From the NCBI GenBank assembly GCA_031390755.1, contig JANMTS010000015.1:1-64000 (forward strand): a stretch of 64,000 nucleotides of DNA. The letters run 5' to 3'. Position numbers and translations under genes: made by a program. The notes under the pieces were generated by a model. It was given only the letters and a program-made list of their open reading frames with translations, had not been told where the DNA came from and did not search any database. Shown here one piece after another: positions 41,401 through 49,519 of this stretch (its first letter is position 1; the number at the start of each line of letters is the position of its first letter). The stretch is from DATMER01 sp031390755 (lineage in GTDB: Bacteria; Acidobacteriota; Thermoanaerobaculia; Multivoradales; UBA5704).

Positions 41401-41836
41401 GACGGCGGAGACCAAGGCGAGAGAGAGGGAGGCCGCCCGGGCCCAGGGCCAGCCGGACCCGGAGCCGAAGCCAACGCCGGGGAAGGACGAGAAGCCGGAC
41501 GCCCTGGCCGAAGCGGCGAAGGCGGTGCTGAAAGGCCTCGACGGCCTCGAAAAGCGGCTCTGGCTCCGCTACGACGAGCCGGGAATCCCGCCCGAGATCG
41601 ACGCGGCCTCCCTGGTGTTCACCGCCCAGAGCTACGCCCTGTCCTCCTACGACGCTCCAAACGCCACCCACCTGGAGTACCTGCGCCAGGCCGAGACCGC
41701 CGTCGGCAAGATCCTGGCGGACTTCAACCAGTTCTTCGGCAAGGAGGTCGCCGACTTCCGCCGCCAGGTGGACGAGTCGGGCCTCCGCCTGCTGCCTCCG
41801 GTGGAGCCGATTCCGGTGCCAGGTACCTCAAGGTAG
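38408..41836 (+). CDS. Large secreted Asp-box (sortilin/VPS10-like) beta-propeller protein
   Basis: The start at 38408 follows GGAGGATTC and gives 1142 residues with a signal peptide ending near GADAAPA. Many Asp-box turns (S-x-D-G-G-x-x-W) are visible: YRTLDGGKTWSHL, YKTEDGGKTWSRV, YSTWDGGRTWKKA, LRSADGGKSWATV, HVTRDGGKTWDSV, FSQDGGKRWTKW. They imply one or two beta-propellers over about residues 40-750. The last third has an acidic, proline-rich linker and a helical domain. Such proteins are annotated as glycosyl hydrolase or sortilin-like, but a catalytic function is not established. It is common in protein-degrading Acidobacteriota and Bacteroidota. Confidence 0.87.
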   Translation: MQRNRLTVALGCITGLLAGLLALSVPGADAAPATSSKTAEASEIDADLLLTAMAPRSVGPAGMSGRIAAVDAVEADPDVIWVGAATGGVWKSVDGALTWTPVFDDQPVASIGALAIDQSNPNIVWVGTGEANLRNSISIGDGIYRTLDGGKTWSHLGLEKTERIHRIVLHPSNPDVAWVAAVGGAWSDNPERGVYKTEDGGKTWSRVLHVNEMSGASDLVIDPANPNHLIASIWQFRRWPWSFKSGGPGSGLYSTWDGGRTWKKATPEDGLPAGEIGRIGLAFSRSNPEIVYAMVEASPSALLRSADGGKSWATVNSRWDVNPRPFYFCDIRVDPRWPNRVYSLDYDVRVSDDGGKSFTQAINGRVIHGDFHALWINPNNPEHLISAGDGGLGISYDRGKTNRAVGNLPVGQFYHVAVDNDVPYNVYGGMQDNSSWRGPSSSWSAGGVRNHNWYGVGFGDGFETLPDQTDSMTGYSQWQGGNLLRWDLRTSEIRAVKPAPPEGVKLRLNWNAGLATDPHTPGTVYLGSQFLHKSTDRGETWTAISPDLTTNNPERQKQDESGGLTLDATGAESYTTIIAVAPSPIQKDVIWVGTDDGRLHVTRDGGKTWDSVEKNVKGVPANTWIPEVRPSKHDPASAFVAFDNHRRGDMAPYAYRTDDWGKTWTSLIPGGADRGRVRGYALNVEQDPVNPDLLFLGTEFGLWFSQDGGKRWTKWSQGLPTASYMDMVIHPRDHDLVLGTHGRSIYIVDDIRPLRELTPAVTTGAGAKPIHLVTPGDAVQHQLSQDAGSLALGSTEFRGADRPYGAILNVWLSDRTLPHPVDVKERERKEKERSDAQARPKAEPEPEPEPTKPEKEPATPREILVRIANADGKVIRNFTAPARQGLNRIVWDLSRDASRQFPAPPEAGDRNAHPGGPEVTPGTYQVTVKLGEAEASGTVKVLPDPRKPRQKTTPQDWAMREQFVQKTVDLLDPLALAVERLRSTRSDVEAVTALLETRTAETKAREREAARAQGQPDPEPKPTPGKDEKPDALAEAAKAVLKGLDGLEKRLWLRYDEPGIPPEIDAASLVFTAQSYALSSYDAPNATHLEYLRQAETAVGKILADFNQFFGKEVADFRRQVDESGLRLLPPVEPIPVPGTSR

Positions 41837-41890
41837 CCTCTGGCCCTCCAGGGGCCTGCTTCGGCAGGTCCCTGGACAATCTCCCTGGAC

Positions 41891-41934
41891 AATCATTCAC
41901 GCCGTGCATGATAATCATTCACGCCGTGAATAGA
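41891..41934 (+). promoter_or_regulatory. Two 22-bp direct repeats, each palindromic, at the DUF4143 gene start
   Basis: AATCATTCACGCCGTG occurs at 41891 and again at 41913. The first unit reads as the palindrome ATCATTCACGCCGTGCATGAT with two mispairs, and the second contains ATTCACGCCGTGAAT. The candidate ATG at 41908 falls between them. They look like a double operator covering the translation start. Confidence 0.55.
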
Positions 41935-43146
41935 TTTCATCTCCTGCCTCGGACTCTCACTCCGATGCTCACGCAGGCGCTCCGGTCCTTCCCGGTTGTG
42001 GTGGTCACCGGCTCGCGCCAGACCGGAAAGAGTACCCTCGTGCGGGATCTGGAAGACCGGCACTACCTGACTCTGGACAACCTGGAGATTCTGGAACGGA
42101 GCCGGGCTCAGCCGGACGCCCTGGTCCGCAACTACGACCGGGTGGTGCTCGACGAAGTGCAGCGCTCCCCGGATCTCCTCCTTGCGGTCAAGCGGGCCGT
42201 GGACGAGCGCAAGATCCCTGGACGCTTCCTCCTCACCGGCTCGGCCAACCTGCTGCTGATGCAGAAGATATCGGAGACCCTCGCGGGCCGGGCCGCTTAC
42301 CTGACCCTCTGGCCTCTCAGCCGCCGGGAGCAGCTCGGCCTGGGACAGGCGGGAGCCTGGGAACGGCTCTTTGCCGCTCCTGAGCCGGACTGGAAGGATC
42401 TGCTCGCCGCCGAATCCGCGCCAGAAGAGGATTGGCGCGCTCTCGCGCTCCGGGGCGGCTATCCGGTCCCTGCACACGAAATGGAGGACGGCCAGGCGCG
42501 CCTCCTCTGGTTCGATGGCTACACCCGGACCTATCTGGAACGCGACCTCCAGGATCTCTCGACCGTGACCTCGCTGGTCGACTTCCGCCGGCTGATGCGG
42601 GCCGCCTGTCTGCGCCTCGGCGGCCTGGTGAACCAGACCGAGATGGGCCGCGACGTCGGTCTCCCCCAGCCCACGGTCCATCGCCACCTCTCCTTGCTGG
42701 AGACCTCCTACCAACTCGTCCGGGTGCCGGCGTTCGCGGTGAACCGCACAAAACGGTTGATCAAGACTCCCAAGCTCTACTGGTGCGACTCGGGCCTCGC
42801 GCTCCACCTGGCCGGCGAATCCGAGCCGCGTGGCGCGCATCTCGAGAACCTCATCCTGACCGATCTTCTGGCCTGGAGGGACACCCTGGTCCCCCGGCCG
42901 GAGATCCTCTATTGGCGGACGACTTCCGGGGATGAGGTGGACTTCGTGATCGAGTGGAAGGGAAAGCTGCTGCCCGTGGAGGTCAAGGCGACGGGCAAGC
43001 CCAGGCTTGCCGACGCGCGGCACCTGACCCTGTTCCGCTCCGAATACCCCGACCTCGCCCTTCCCGGTCTCCTCCTTCACACCGGTCCGCACGTGGAGTG
43101 GATCGCGGAGGGGGTGCTGGCGGCGCCGTGGTGGCGGGTGATCTGA
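41908..43146 (+). CDS. AAA-type ATPase with DUF4143 domain
   Basis: The 412-residue protein has a P-loop VVVVTGSRQTGKSTLV near the N terminus, the Walker B YDRVVLDEVQRSPDLL, a sensor motif GRFLLTGSANLLLM, and a C-terminal DUF4143/nuclease-like domain with EVDFVIEWKGKLLPVEVKAT, where D, E and the K of VEVKA match a restriction-endonuclease-like fold. The family is widespread, often duplicated in genomes, and of unclear role. The start may be ATG 41908 or GTG 41926; the latter gives the usual NRFHLLPRTL beginning and avoids translating the operator-like palindromes. The membrane glycosyltransferase follows after 1 bp. Confidence 0.88.
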   Translation: MIIIHAVNRFHLLPRTLTPMLTQALRSFPVVVVTGSRQTGKSTLVRDLEDRHYLTLDNLEILERSRAQPDALVRNYDRVVLDEVQRSPDLLLAVKRAVDERKIPGRFLLTGSANLLLMQKISETLAGRAAYLTLWPLSRREQLGLGQAGAWERLFAAPEPDWKDLLAAESAPEEDWRALALRGGYPVPAHEMEDGQARLLWFDGYTRTYLERDLQDLSTVTSLVDFRRLMRAACLRLGGLVNQTEMGRDVGLPQPTVHRHLSLLETSYQLVRVPAFAVNRTKRLIKTPKLYWCDSGLALHLAGESEPRGAHLENLILTDLLAWRDTLVPRPEILYWRTTSGDEVDFVIEWKGKLLPVEVKATGKPRLADARHLTLFRSEYPDLALPGLLLHTGPHVEWIAEGVLAAPWWRVI

Positions 43147-43147
43147 G

Positions 43148-44728
43148 GTGAAGCGGCTCCCCAAGGCCAGCACGGTCTCGGCAGGCGTCGCCGTCCTGCT
43201 CACCCTGCTGGCCGTCGGCCTTCACGTCCATCGATTCCTCCACGCCGGAGCCCTCTGGCGGGACGAGGCCGGGGCCGTGCAACTGGCCACGCTTCCCACC
43301 GTGGGGGAGGTCTTCGAGCGCTTTCCCCACGAGGCGTTCCCGATGGCGTTCCCGCTCGCCGTCCGGTCCTGGGTCGGCGCGTTCGGAGACACCGACTTTG
43401 CGCTGCGGCTGATGGGCCTGCTCGTGGGCGTCGGCATCCTCGGCGCGCTCTGGCTCAACGCCCGGGCCGCGGAGACCTGGCCTCTCGTCTCCCTGGCCCT
43501 GCTCGGATTCCATCCGTTCTTCCTGGTCTACGGCGACTCGATCCGCGGGTACGGCCTCGGAACCCTGGCGATCCTGTTGACCTTCTGGGCGTTCGGCCGG
43601 CTGGTGGCCAAGCCGGACCGCCGCTCGATCTTCCTGGCCACGGCTACCGCCGTGCTGAGCGTCCATCTTCTGCTCCACAACGCGGCGCTGCTGCTGGGGA
43701 TCGGCCTGGCCGCCGCAATGACCGGAACGGCGGGAGCGCTCGGGAAGCGCGGGCGGGTCCGCTGGCAGGTGATCACCGCCGCGCTCGGAGCGGGCCTCGT
43801 CGCCGCCCTCTCCCTCCTTCCTTACCTGGGACCGCTGACCGCGGCGCGGTCCTGGGACGTGGTGGTCCAGGAGAAGGTAGGGCCGGGAGCGATCCTGGAG
43901 GCCGCGGCCAACACGCTCGGCCAGCCAGCGCTCTGGGGGCTTTTCCTCGTCGGCGGCCTGGCCGTCTCGTTCGCCCGCCGGAGCGAGCCGGACCGGCTCT
44001 TCCGGCTGCTCGCCATTCCGGCGGTGCTCGCGAGCCAGTACGGCCTCTTCCTGGCTCTCGGATATGCGCCGAGGATCTGGTACTTCCTGCCCCTGATGGC
44101 GGTGGTGGCCAGCGCTCTCGACGGGCTGCTCGCGGTGCCCGATCGGATCGTACGGATCGCCGTGCCAGCCGCGGCCGGGCTCGTCGCGCTGCTCCTCCTT
44201 CCCGCCGCCTACAAACAGGCAGGGGTCCGAATGACGAACGTCGACGGGGCGGCTCAGGTCGTCGCCGCCCAGGCGGGACCGAGGGATCTCGTCCTCGTCA
44301 ATCCGTGGTTCGTGGGGATCAGCTTCAGCCGGTATTACGAAGGCTCGGCGCCCTGGAGAACCCTTCCCGATCTGCCGGACCACCGGATGCACCGCTACGA
44401 CCTGCTGATGGACCGGATGCGCTCGACCGCGCCCATCGCCGACGTGCTGGAAGCCGCCGAGCGGACCCTGGCCTCGGGAGGCAGGATCTGGGTGGCCGGC
44501 AGCTTCCAGGCCCCGCCTCCCGGCCAGGCGCCGCCCAAGCTGGGACCGGCGCCCGAAGGCTCACCGTGGGGCTGGCAGGACGTGCCCTACTCGTCGTCCT
44601 GGTCGCTCCAGCTCGGTGCGTTCCTTCGGGATCACTCGGTCCAGGGAGGCGAGATGGAGCTGCCTGCATCCGGGCCGGTGAGCGACTTCGAGCGCCTGCG
44701 GCTCTTCATGTTCGAAGGGTGGAGGTAG
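43148..44728 (+). CDS. Membrane glycosyltransferase-like protein (GT39/ArnT fold)
   Basis: The 526-residue product (GTG start) has about ten membrane segments. An early loop, HAGALWRDEAGAVQLATLP, contains the D-E pair characteristic of GT-C glycosyltransferases that use polyprenyl-linked sugars. Further segments include LVSLALLGFHPFFLVYGDSI (with RGYGLGTLAILL after it) and a C-terminal soluble part of about 150 residues outside the membrane. It probably transfers a sugar from a lipid carrier to a protein or glycolipid. Donor and acceptor are unknown. A hairpin between it and the convergent tricorn-like gene likely terminates it. Confidence 0.78.
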   Translation: MKRLPKASTVSAGVAVLLTLLAVGLHVHRFLHAGALWRDEAGAVQLATLPTVGEVFERFPHEAFPMAFPLAVRSWVGAFGDTDFALRLMGLLVGVGILGALWLNARAAETWPLVSLALLGFHPFFLVYGDSIRGYGLGTLAILLTFWAFGRLVAKPDRRSIFLATATAVLSVHLLLHNAALLLGIGLAAAMTGTAGALGKRGRVRWQVITAALGAGLVAALSLLPYLGPLTAARSWDVVVQEKVGPGAILEAAANTLGQPALWGLFLVGGLAVSFARRSEPDRLFRLLAIPAVLASQYGLFLALGYAPRIWYFLPLMAVVASALDGLLAVPDRIVRIAVPAAAGLVALLLLPAAYKQAGVRMTNVDGAAQVVAAQAGPRDLVLVNPWFVGISFSRYYEGSAPWRTLPDLPDHRMHRYDLLMDRMRSTAPIADVLEAAERTLASGGRIWVAGSFQAPPPGQAPPKLGPAPEGSPWGWQDVPYSSSWSLQLGAFLRDHSVQGGEMELPASGPVSDFERLRLFMFEGWR

Positions 44729-44752
44729 GCAGGCCTCCGAAACTCGGACCCC

Positions 44753-44780
44753 GGGAGGGCGCGGCGGACCACGCCCTCCC
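44753..44780. terminator. Hairpin between convergent genes
   Basis: GGGAGGGCG (44753-44761) and CGCCCTCCC (44772-44780) form a 9-bp stem with a 10-nt loop. It lies between the glycosyltransferase (stop 44728) and the tricorn-like protease (stop 44798). No T-run is present. Confidence 0.6.
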
Positions 44781-44797
44781 CGGAATCGACCCTCGGG

Positions 44798-47700
44798 CTA
44801 CTTCTTCGTCGCGGCCTCGATCCCCGCCTGGGTCTTGATCGGATCGGCGGGCTTCTTCGGCAGCTTCCGGGGCTCGGCTTCCATCTTCTTGAGGACTTCC
44901 GCCACGGCGCGCTCCAGCTGCGGGTCCTTGCCTTCGAGGACGGACTTCGGATCGTTCTCGACCACGATGTCGGGATCGACGCCGTAGCCTTCGATGATCC
45001 ACTCGCCCTCGATGGACACCGTGCCGGCTTCCGGCACGAAGACGGTGCCGCCGTCGATCAGCGGGCCGTGGCCCGAGATCCCCACCACGCCGCCCCAGCT
45101 CCGCTTGCCGATCACCGGCCCGAGCTTCGCCTGCTTGAACATGGCCGGGAAGATGTCGCCGTCCGACGACGAGCCTTCGTTGATGATGCAGGCCATGTGG
45201 CCGTAGAAGGTGACCTGCGGGTAGGTCGCGGGCTCGTCGCTCTGCCGGCCGAAGTCCACGGCCAGCAGCTTGCGGCTCAGGCGCTCGATCAGGGTCTGGG
45301 AGACGAAGCCGCCGCCGTTGTCCCGCACGTCGATGATGAGCCCTTCCTTGCGCACCTGGCCGTAGTACCACTTCACGAACTCCCGCAGGCCGTCCTCGCC
45401 CATGTCCGGGACGTGGAGATAGCCGATGCGGCCGTTCGACAGCTTGTCGACGCGCTCGCGGTTCTGCTTCACCCAGTTGAGATAGACCAGGCTGGTTTCG
45501 GTGCCGATCGGGTTGAAGGTGATCTCGCGCGAGCCGTCGAACGCCGGCTTCGAATTGACGGTCATGCGCACCGGCTTGCCGGCCTTGTGGCGCAGCAGGC
45601 GGTAGGGGTTGTCGTTGGCGACGAGCTCCTCGCCGTCGATGGCGAGGACGTACTCGCCGGCCTTCACGTCCACGCCGACCTCGGTCAACGGGGAGCGATA
45701 GATGCCTTCCTCGTTCTGGCCCTGGAAGATGCGGGCGATGCGGTAGCGGCCGGCCTTGGCGTCCAGCTCGAAGCGGGCGCCGGGCAGGGCCACCCGCGGG
45801 CGCTCCGGCAAGTCGAAGTCGCCGCCGGTCACATAGGCGTGGGAGATGTTCAGCTCGGCGATCATCTCGCCCAGCACGTAGTTGAGGTCCGAGCGGTGGC
45901 CGACGTGCGCCACCAGCGGCCGGTACTGCTCGCGCAGCGCCGCCCAGTCGTAGCCGTGCATGTTCTCGACGTAGAAGTAGTCGCGGTAGCGGCGCCAGAC
46001 CTCGTCGAAGACCTCCGCCCACTCCTCGGAAGGCACGCGGTCCACGGCCAGGCCGGCGGTCGAGACGGTCTTCTTCGAGTCGCCTCCGCCCGGAGCCGCG
46101 TTGTAGAGGTTGACCTGCTCGCCCTGCTGGACGAGCACCTTGGAGCCGTCCTGGGAGATCTCGTAGCCGCCGATGCCTTCGGCCAGGGTGCTCTCCTTGC
46201 GGTCCTTGAAGGAGAAGACCTGGAGCGTCGGCTCGCCCCCGCCGTCCCGGCCCAGGAAGAAGGACGGGGCCTTCACATAGAGGAGATTGCCGTCCTTCGA
46301 GACGGTGAGGCCGTCGTAGTTGTCGCCCGCCACGGGCACGCGGACGACGCGCTCGGACAGGCCGTCGAAGTCGATCTTGATGTAGCCCTTCTTCTCGAGA
46401 GCCTTGGCGGCGGCTGACTTGTCGCCGTCCTTGTCCTTCTTCTCCCCGTCCTTGTCCGCCTGCTTGTCCGCCGGCTTGTCCCCATCCTTCTTGGCGTCGT
46501 CCTTTCCGTCTGCACTGTCGACGGTCACCTCGTCGCTCTCGAAGGGCAGCGGGCTCTTCACGTCCTTGCGCAGGGCGAGGCCGAGGATGACGATGTTGCG
46601 GTCGTTGGCGTAGTTGAGCTCGACGCCGTCGAGCTGCGGCGAGAACTCGCGGGCGCTCAGGTAGTAGAGGAAGTTGCCGTCGTGATCCCAGGCCGGGTTG
46701 GCCTCGTGGAACATCTCGGAGGTCACGCGGCGCAGCCTGGCGTCCGCGGCCCCCTCCACGCTCCAGATCCAGATGGACCGGAAGGAGCTCGGGTCGGTCA
46801 TGCTGAACGCGAGATGGCCGCCGTCGGGCGACCAGGTGTAGTCCCGGATCATGCCGTAGACGTTATCGGCCACCTGGACCAGCTTCCGGTCGGCCAGGGT
46901 GAGGACGAACAGGCGTCCGTCCTTGTCGCCGAAGGCCAGGCGCTTGCCGTCGCCCGCCCAGGCGGGGGCGAAGCGCATCGCGGGAGTATCCGCAGGGGTC
47001 CCCTTGGTCAGCTGCTCGGGCTTGCCGGAGCCGTCCTGGTCGATCCACCAGACCTCCTCTTCGCCGGAGCGGTCGGAGATGAAGGCGATCTTGCGGCCGT
47101 CGGGAGACCAGCGGGCCCACTTGTCGTGGTAGCGGGAGGTCCGCGTCAGGTTCCGCGTCGGACCCTTCTCGATCGGGGTGGTGAAGATGTCGCCCCGCGC
47201 CGTGAACAGCGCGCGCTCGCCCTTCGGAGACAGCGCGAAGTCCTCGATGTTGTCCGCCGCCGAGACCCGGGACGGCCGGTCGTAGAGGCCCTCGTAGGGC
47301 ACCTGGATGGCGATCTGCCTCTCCTGGCCGGTCCCGGCATCGAGCACGTCGAGCACGTGCAGCTCGCCGTCCATCTCGAAGACGATCTTGCCCGCATTGT
47401 CGGAGCTCGGCCAGCGCACGTCCCACTTCGTGCTCTTCGTGATCTGGGTCAGGGCGCCGCTCGCCACCTCGTAGGAGTAGAGGTTCAGCGTGCCGGTGCG
47501 GTCGGAGTTGAAGAAGATCCGGCCGCCCATCCACATCGGGTCGCGGTCGGTGCGGATGTTCGAGGTGATGTTCTTCGTCTCGTGAGAGGCGAGGTCGAAG
47601 ATGTAGAGATCCTGCGCCCAGCCGCCCTGATAGCGCTTCCAGGTGCGGAAGTCGCGCGCGATCGGGGTGTAGACCATCTGCTTGCCGTCCGGCGAGAAAT

Positions 47701-48235
47701 CGCCAGCGCCGGAGATCGGCATCGGCAGGGTCTCGCCCAACCCCGCGCTCATACCGCCGTCGACGGGCACGGTATACAGATGCGTGTCGGTCAGATCCCA
47801 GCCGTCCCGCATCGAGCGGAAGAGCACCGACTTGCCGTCGCGCGTCCAGCCGAGCACCTGGTTGTCGTAGCCCCACCGGGCGGGCAGCGGTCCGCGGGCC
47901 GGATACCAGGTGAGCTGCTTCGGGACGCCGCCGGTCACCGGGATCACATAGACCTGCTCGTCGCCGTCGATCTGGCCGGTGAAGGCGATCCACTGGCCAT
48001 CCGGCGAGAACTTCGCGAACAGCTCCAGGCCCGGATGGGCGGTGAGGTGAACGGCCGTGCCGCCGGACGCCGGAGCAGTCCACAGGTCGCCGGCATAGGT
48101 GAAGACGACTTTGTCCCCGTGAATGTCCGGGAACCGCAGGAGCTTGGCCGGGCCCGCCGGGGCCGCCGCCGATACCGCGCCGGTGCCTAGAAGGGCCAGA
48201 AGCGCCGCCGCGCAGAGAGATTGGATCTTCGACAT
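44798..48235 (-). CDS. Tricorn-like S41 peptidase, secreted
   Basis: The 1145-residue protein has a signal peptide (SLCAAALLALLGTGAVSA). WD40/TolB-like propeller repeats cover about residues 30-540 (ELFAKFSPDGQWIAFTGQID; YHDKWARWSPDGRKIAFISD), then comes a very charged DK-rich linker near 570-610. A PDZ domain (LTEVGVDVKAGEYVLAIDGE) leads to an S41 catalytic domain with RIGYLHVPDMGEDG, IIDVRDNGGGF and the nucleophile serine in INEGSSSDGDIFP. Tricorn proteases degrade peptides produced by other proteases. With the S10 and M20 enzymes here it indicates extracytoplasmic peptide use. Confidence 0.9.
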   Translation of the reverse strand: MSKIQSLCAAALLALLGTGAVSAAAPAGPAKLLRFPDIHGDKVVFTYAGDLWTAPASGGTAVHLTAHPGLELFAKFSPDGQWIAFTGQIDGDEQVYVIPVTGGVPKQLTWYPARGPLPARWGYDNQVLGWTRDGKSVLFRSMRDGWDLTDTHLYTVPVDGGMSAGLGETLPMPISGAGDFSPDGKQMVYTPIARDFRTWKRYQGGWAQDLYIFDLASHETKNITSNIRTDRDPMWMGGRIFFNSDRTGTLNLYSYEVASGALTQITKSTKWDVRWPSSDNAGKIVFEMDGELHVLDVLDAGTGQERQIAIQVPYEGLYDRPSRVSAADNIEDFALSPKGERALFTARGDIFTTPIEKGPTRNLTRTSRYHDKWARWSPDGRKIAFISDRSGEEEVWWIDQDGSGKPEQLTKGTPADTPAMRFAPAWAGDGKRLAFGDKDGRLFVLTLADRKLVQVADNVYGMIRDYTWSPDGGHLAFSMTDPSSFRSIWIWSVEGAADARLRRVTSEMFHEANPAWDHDGNFLYYLSAREFSPQLDGVELNYANDRNIVILGLALRKDVKSPLPFESDEVTVDSADGKDDAKKDGDKPADKQADKDGEKKDKDGDKSAAAKALEKKGYIKIDFDGLSERVVRVPVAGDNYDGLTVSKDGNLLYVKAPSFFLGRDGGGEPTLQVFSFKDRKESTLAEGIGGYEISQDGSKVLVQQGEQVNLYNAAPGGGDSKKTVSTAGLAVDRVPSEEWAEVFDEVWRRYRDYFYVENMHGYDWAALREQYRPLVAHVGHRSDLNYVLGEMIAELNISHAYVTGGDFDLPERPRVALPGARFELDAKAGRYRIARIFQGQNEEGIYRSPLTEVGVDVKAGEYVLAIDGEELVANDNPYRLLRHKAGKPVRMTVNSKPAFDGSREITFNPIGTETSLVYLNWVKQNRERVDKLSNGRIGYLHVPDMGEDGLREFVKWYYGQVRKEGLIIDVRDNGGGFVSQTLIERLSRKLLAVDFGRQSDEPATYPQVTFYGHMACIINEGSSSDGDIFPAMFKQAKLGPVIGKRSWGGVVGISGHGPLIDGGTVFVPEAGTVSIEGEWIIEGYGVDPDIVVENDPKSVLEGKDPQLERAVAEVLKKMEAEPRKLPKKPADPIKTQAGIEAATKK

Positions 48236-48579
48236 GAAACCTCCGCAGGGATGACAAGAATCGGAATGAACCCTCTCCGGGTCCCACCCTGGTACGAAGA
48301 AGCCGGCGAGGGGTTGCAGGAAGACCGGCCGCGTCTCCCAAACTCTTACCGGGCGTTCAACGTATCTTCAGTGCGAGAGATCTTGTTCCCTCCCTCGCCG
48401 CGCGAGGGGAGGGCCAGGAAGGAGAGAATGGGATTCAAACCCTCCTGACGGTCCCCTGACGATGGGCTGACAGACTTTGCCCAACAAGACGGACAATTTT
48501 CGACAGCCTGAAGATGACCTCTGAAACGAAGCCGACCCGAACCGCACTCAATGGATGGATGGGAGCCGCGATGCTTGTT
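48236..48579. other. Intergenic stretch containing a degenerate CCCTCTCC-type repeat
   Basis: No gene is seen. At 48387-48440, CCCTCCCTCGC and GCGAGGGGAGGG form a hairpin followed by AGAATGGGATTCAAACCC, a diverged copy of the repeat family at 56104. The rest holds the upstream region of the tricorn-like gene. No clear promoter could be picked out. Confidence 0.55.
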
Positions 48580-49359
48580 TCAGCCCGCACGAACCTCGAA
48601 GGTGGCCCCCGGCGCGGCCCAGGCCACGCGCGCTTCGCCGGCCGTTTCGGCGGCTTCCTCGGCGGAGCGGCGCGGATCGAAGGTCGGCCAGACGTGGGTC
48701 AGCACGAGGTCGCGGACGCCCGCGTTGCGGGCCCGCTCGCCGGCTTGCCGGGCGGTGAGATGGACGGGCGCTCCCACGCGGCCTTCCTGATAGGTCGCCT
48801 CGCAGAGCAGCAGATCGCTGCCGCGGGCGAAGGCCGCGAGATCGGTGCCGGGACCGGTGTCCGCCGAGTAGGTGAGGACGCCGTCCTCGGACTCCAGGCG
48901 CATGGCCAGGCAGTAGTTGGGGTGCTCGGTGCGCAGGAAGCTGACGCGCAGGCCGCACACCTCGACGGTATCGCTGGCGCCGCCGGCGGGGCCGGCCGAG
49001 ACCGGATGGTGGTCGAACGTCTTGGCGAAAGCCTCCTCGCCCTCGGGGGCATCGCCGAGCAGCAGGGGCATCCTCTCCCAGACCTCCTGAGGACAGTGGA
49101 GACTCTTTCGGAGGACGCCCTGCTCGTGAAAGCGGAGGGCGACGTTGAGGGGATAGAGGTCGGAACAGTGATCCGGATGAACGTGGCTCACCAGGATCGC
49201 ATCGACTGTTTCAAAACCTCCGAGCCTCTGCATGGCGCTCAGGGTTCCGCTGCCCGCGTCGATCCAAAGCCTTGCCCCGGCGTGCTCCAGAAGGAAGCCG
49301 CTGCTCGGGTTTTGGGGTCCGGGATAGCCCCCTGAGCTGCCAAGAATTGTCAGCTTCAT
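48580..49359 (-). CDS. Metallo-beta-lactamase-fold hydrolase, RNase Z-like
   Basis: The 259-residue product begins MKLTILGSSGGYPGPQNPSS, the opening of RNase Z/phosphodiesterase-type metallo-beta-lactamase proteins. The metal motif is SHVHPDHCSD, with later ligands in EHPNY, YSADTGPG and LTHVWPTFDPRR. Substrates in this branch include tRNA 3' ends, cyclic nucleotides and lipids; no exosite typical of tRNA processing is seen. It is divergent from the flavoprotein gene and alone in its transcript. Confidence 0.85.
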   Translation of the reverse strand: MKLTILGSSGGYPGPQNPSSGFLLEHAGARLWIDAGSGTLSAMQRLGGFETVDAILVSHVHPDHCSDLYPLNVALRFHEQGVLRKSLHCPQEVWERMPLLLGDAPEGEEAFAKTFDHHPVSAGPAGGASDTVEVCGLRVSFLRTEHPNYCLAMRLESEDGVLTYSADTGPGTDLAAFARGSDLLLCEATYQEGRVGAPVHLTARQAGERARNAGVRDLVLTHVWPTFDPRRSAEEAAETAGEARVAWAAPGATFEVRAG

Positions 49360-49519
49360 AAAGTGTTGAGGGGAAGCTTACTCAGAAAACGTCCTGTGTC
49401 AATGAGGCTTTAATGCGGAACCTAATCTGGCACTGGTCATGCACGCATTCCTGAGTCCAGCGGACCATGGAATTCGGCAAGCAGGCGCCCGAACCGCGCA
49501 ATTGGAAAGAGAGGACCCC

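Noticed and set aside
38531..41671. 1046-codon open frame on the minus strand
   Set aside because: It lies entirely antisense to the Asp-box protein gene, is made of the GC-rich codon mirror of that gene (Val/Arg/Gly-rich with no domains), and has no ribosome-binding site.
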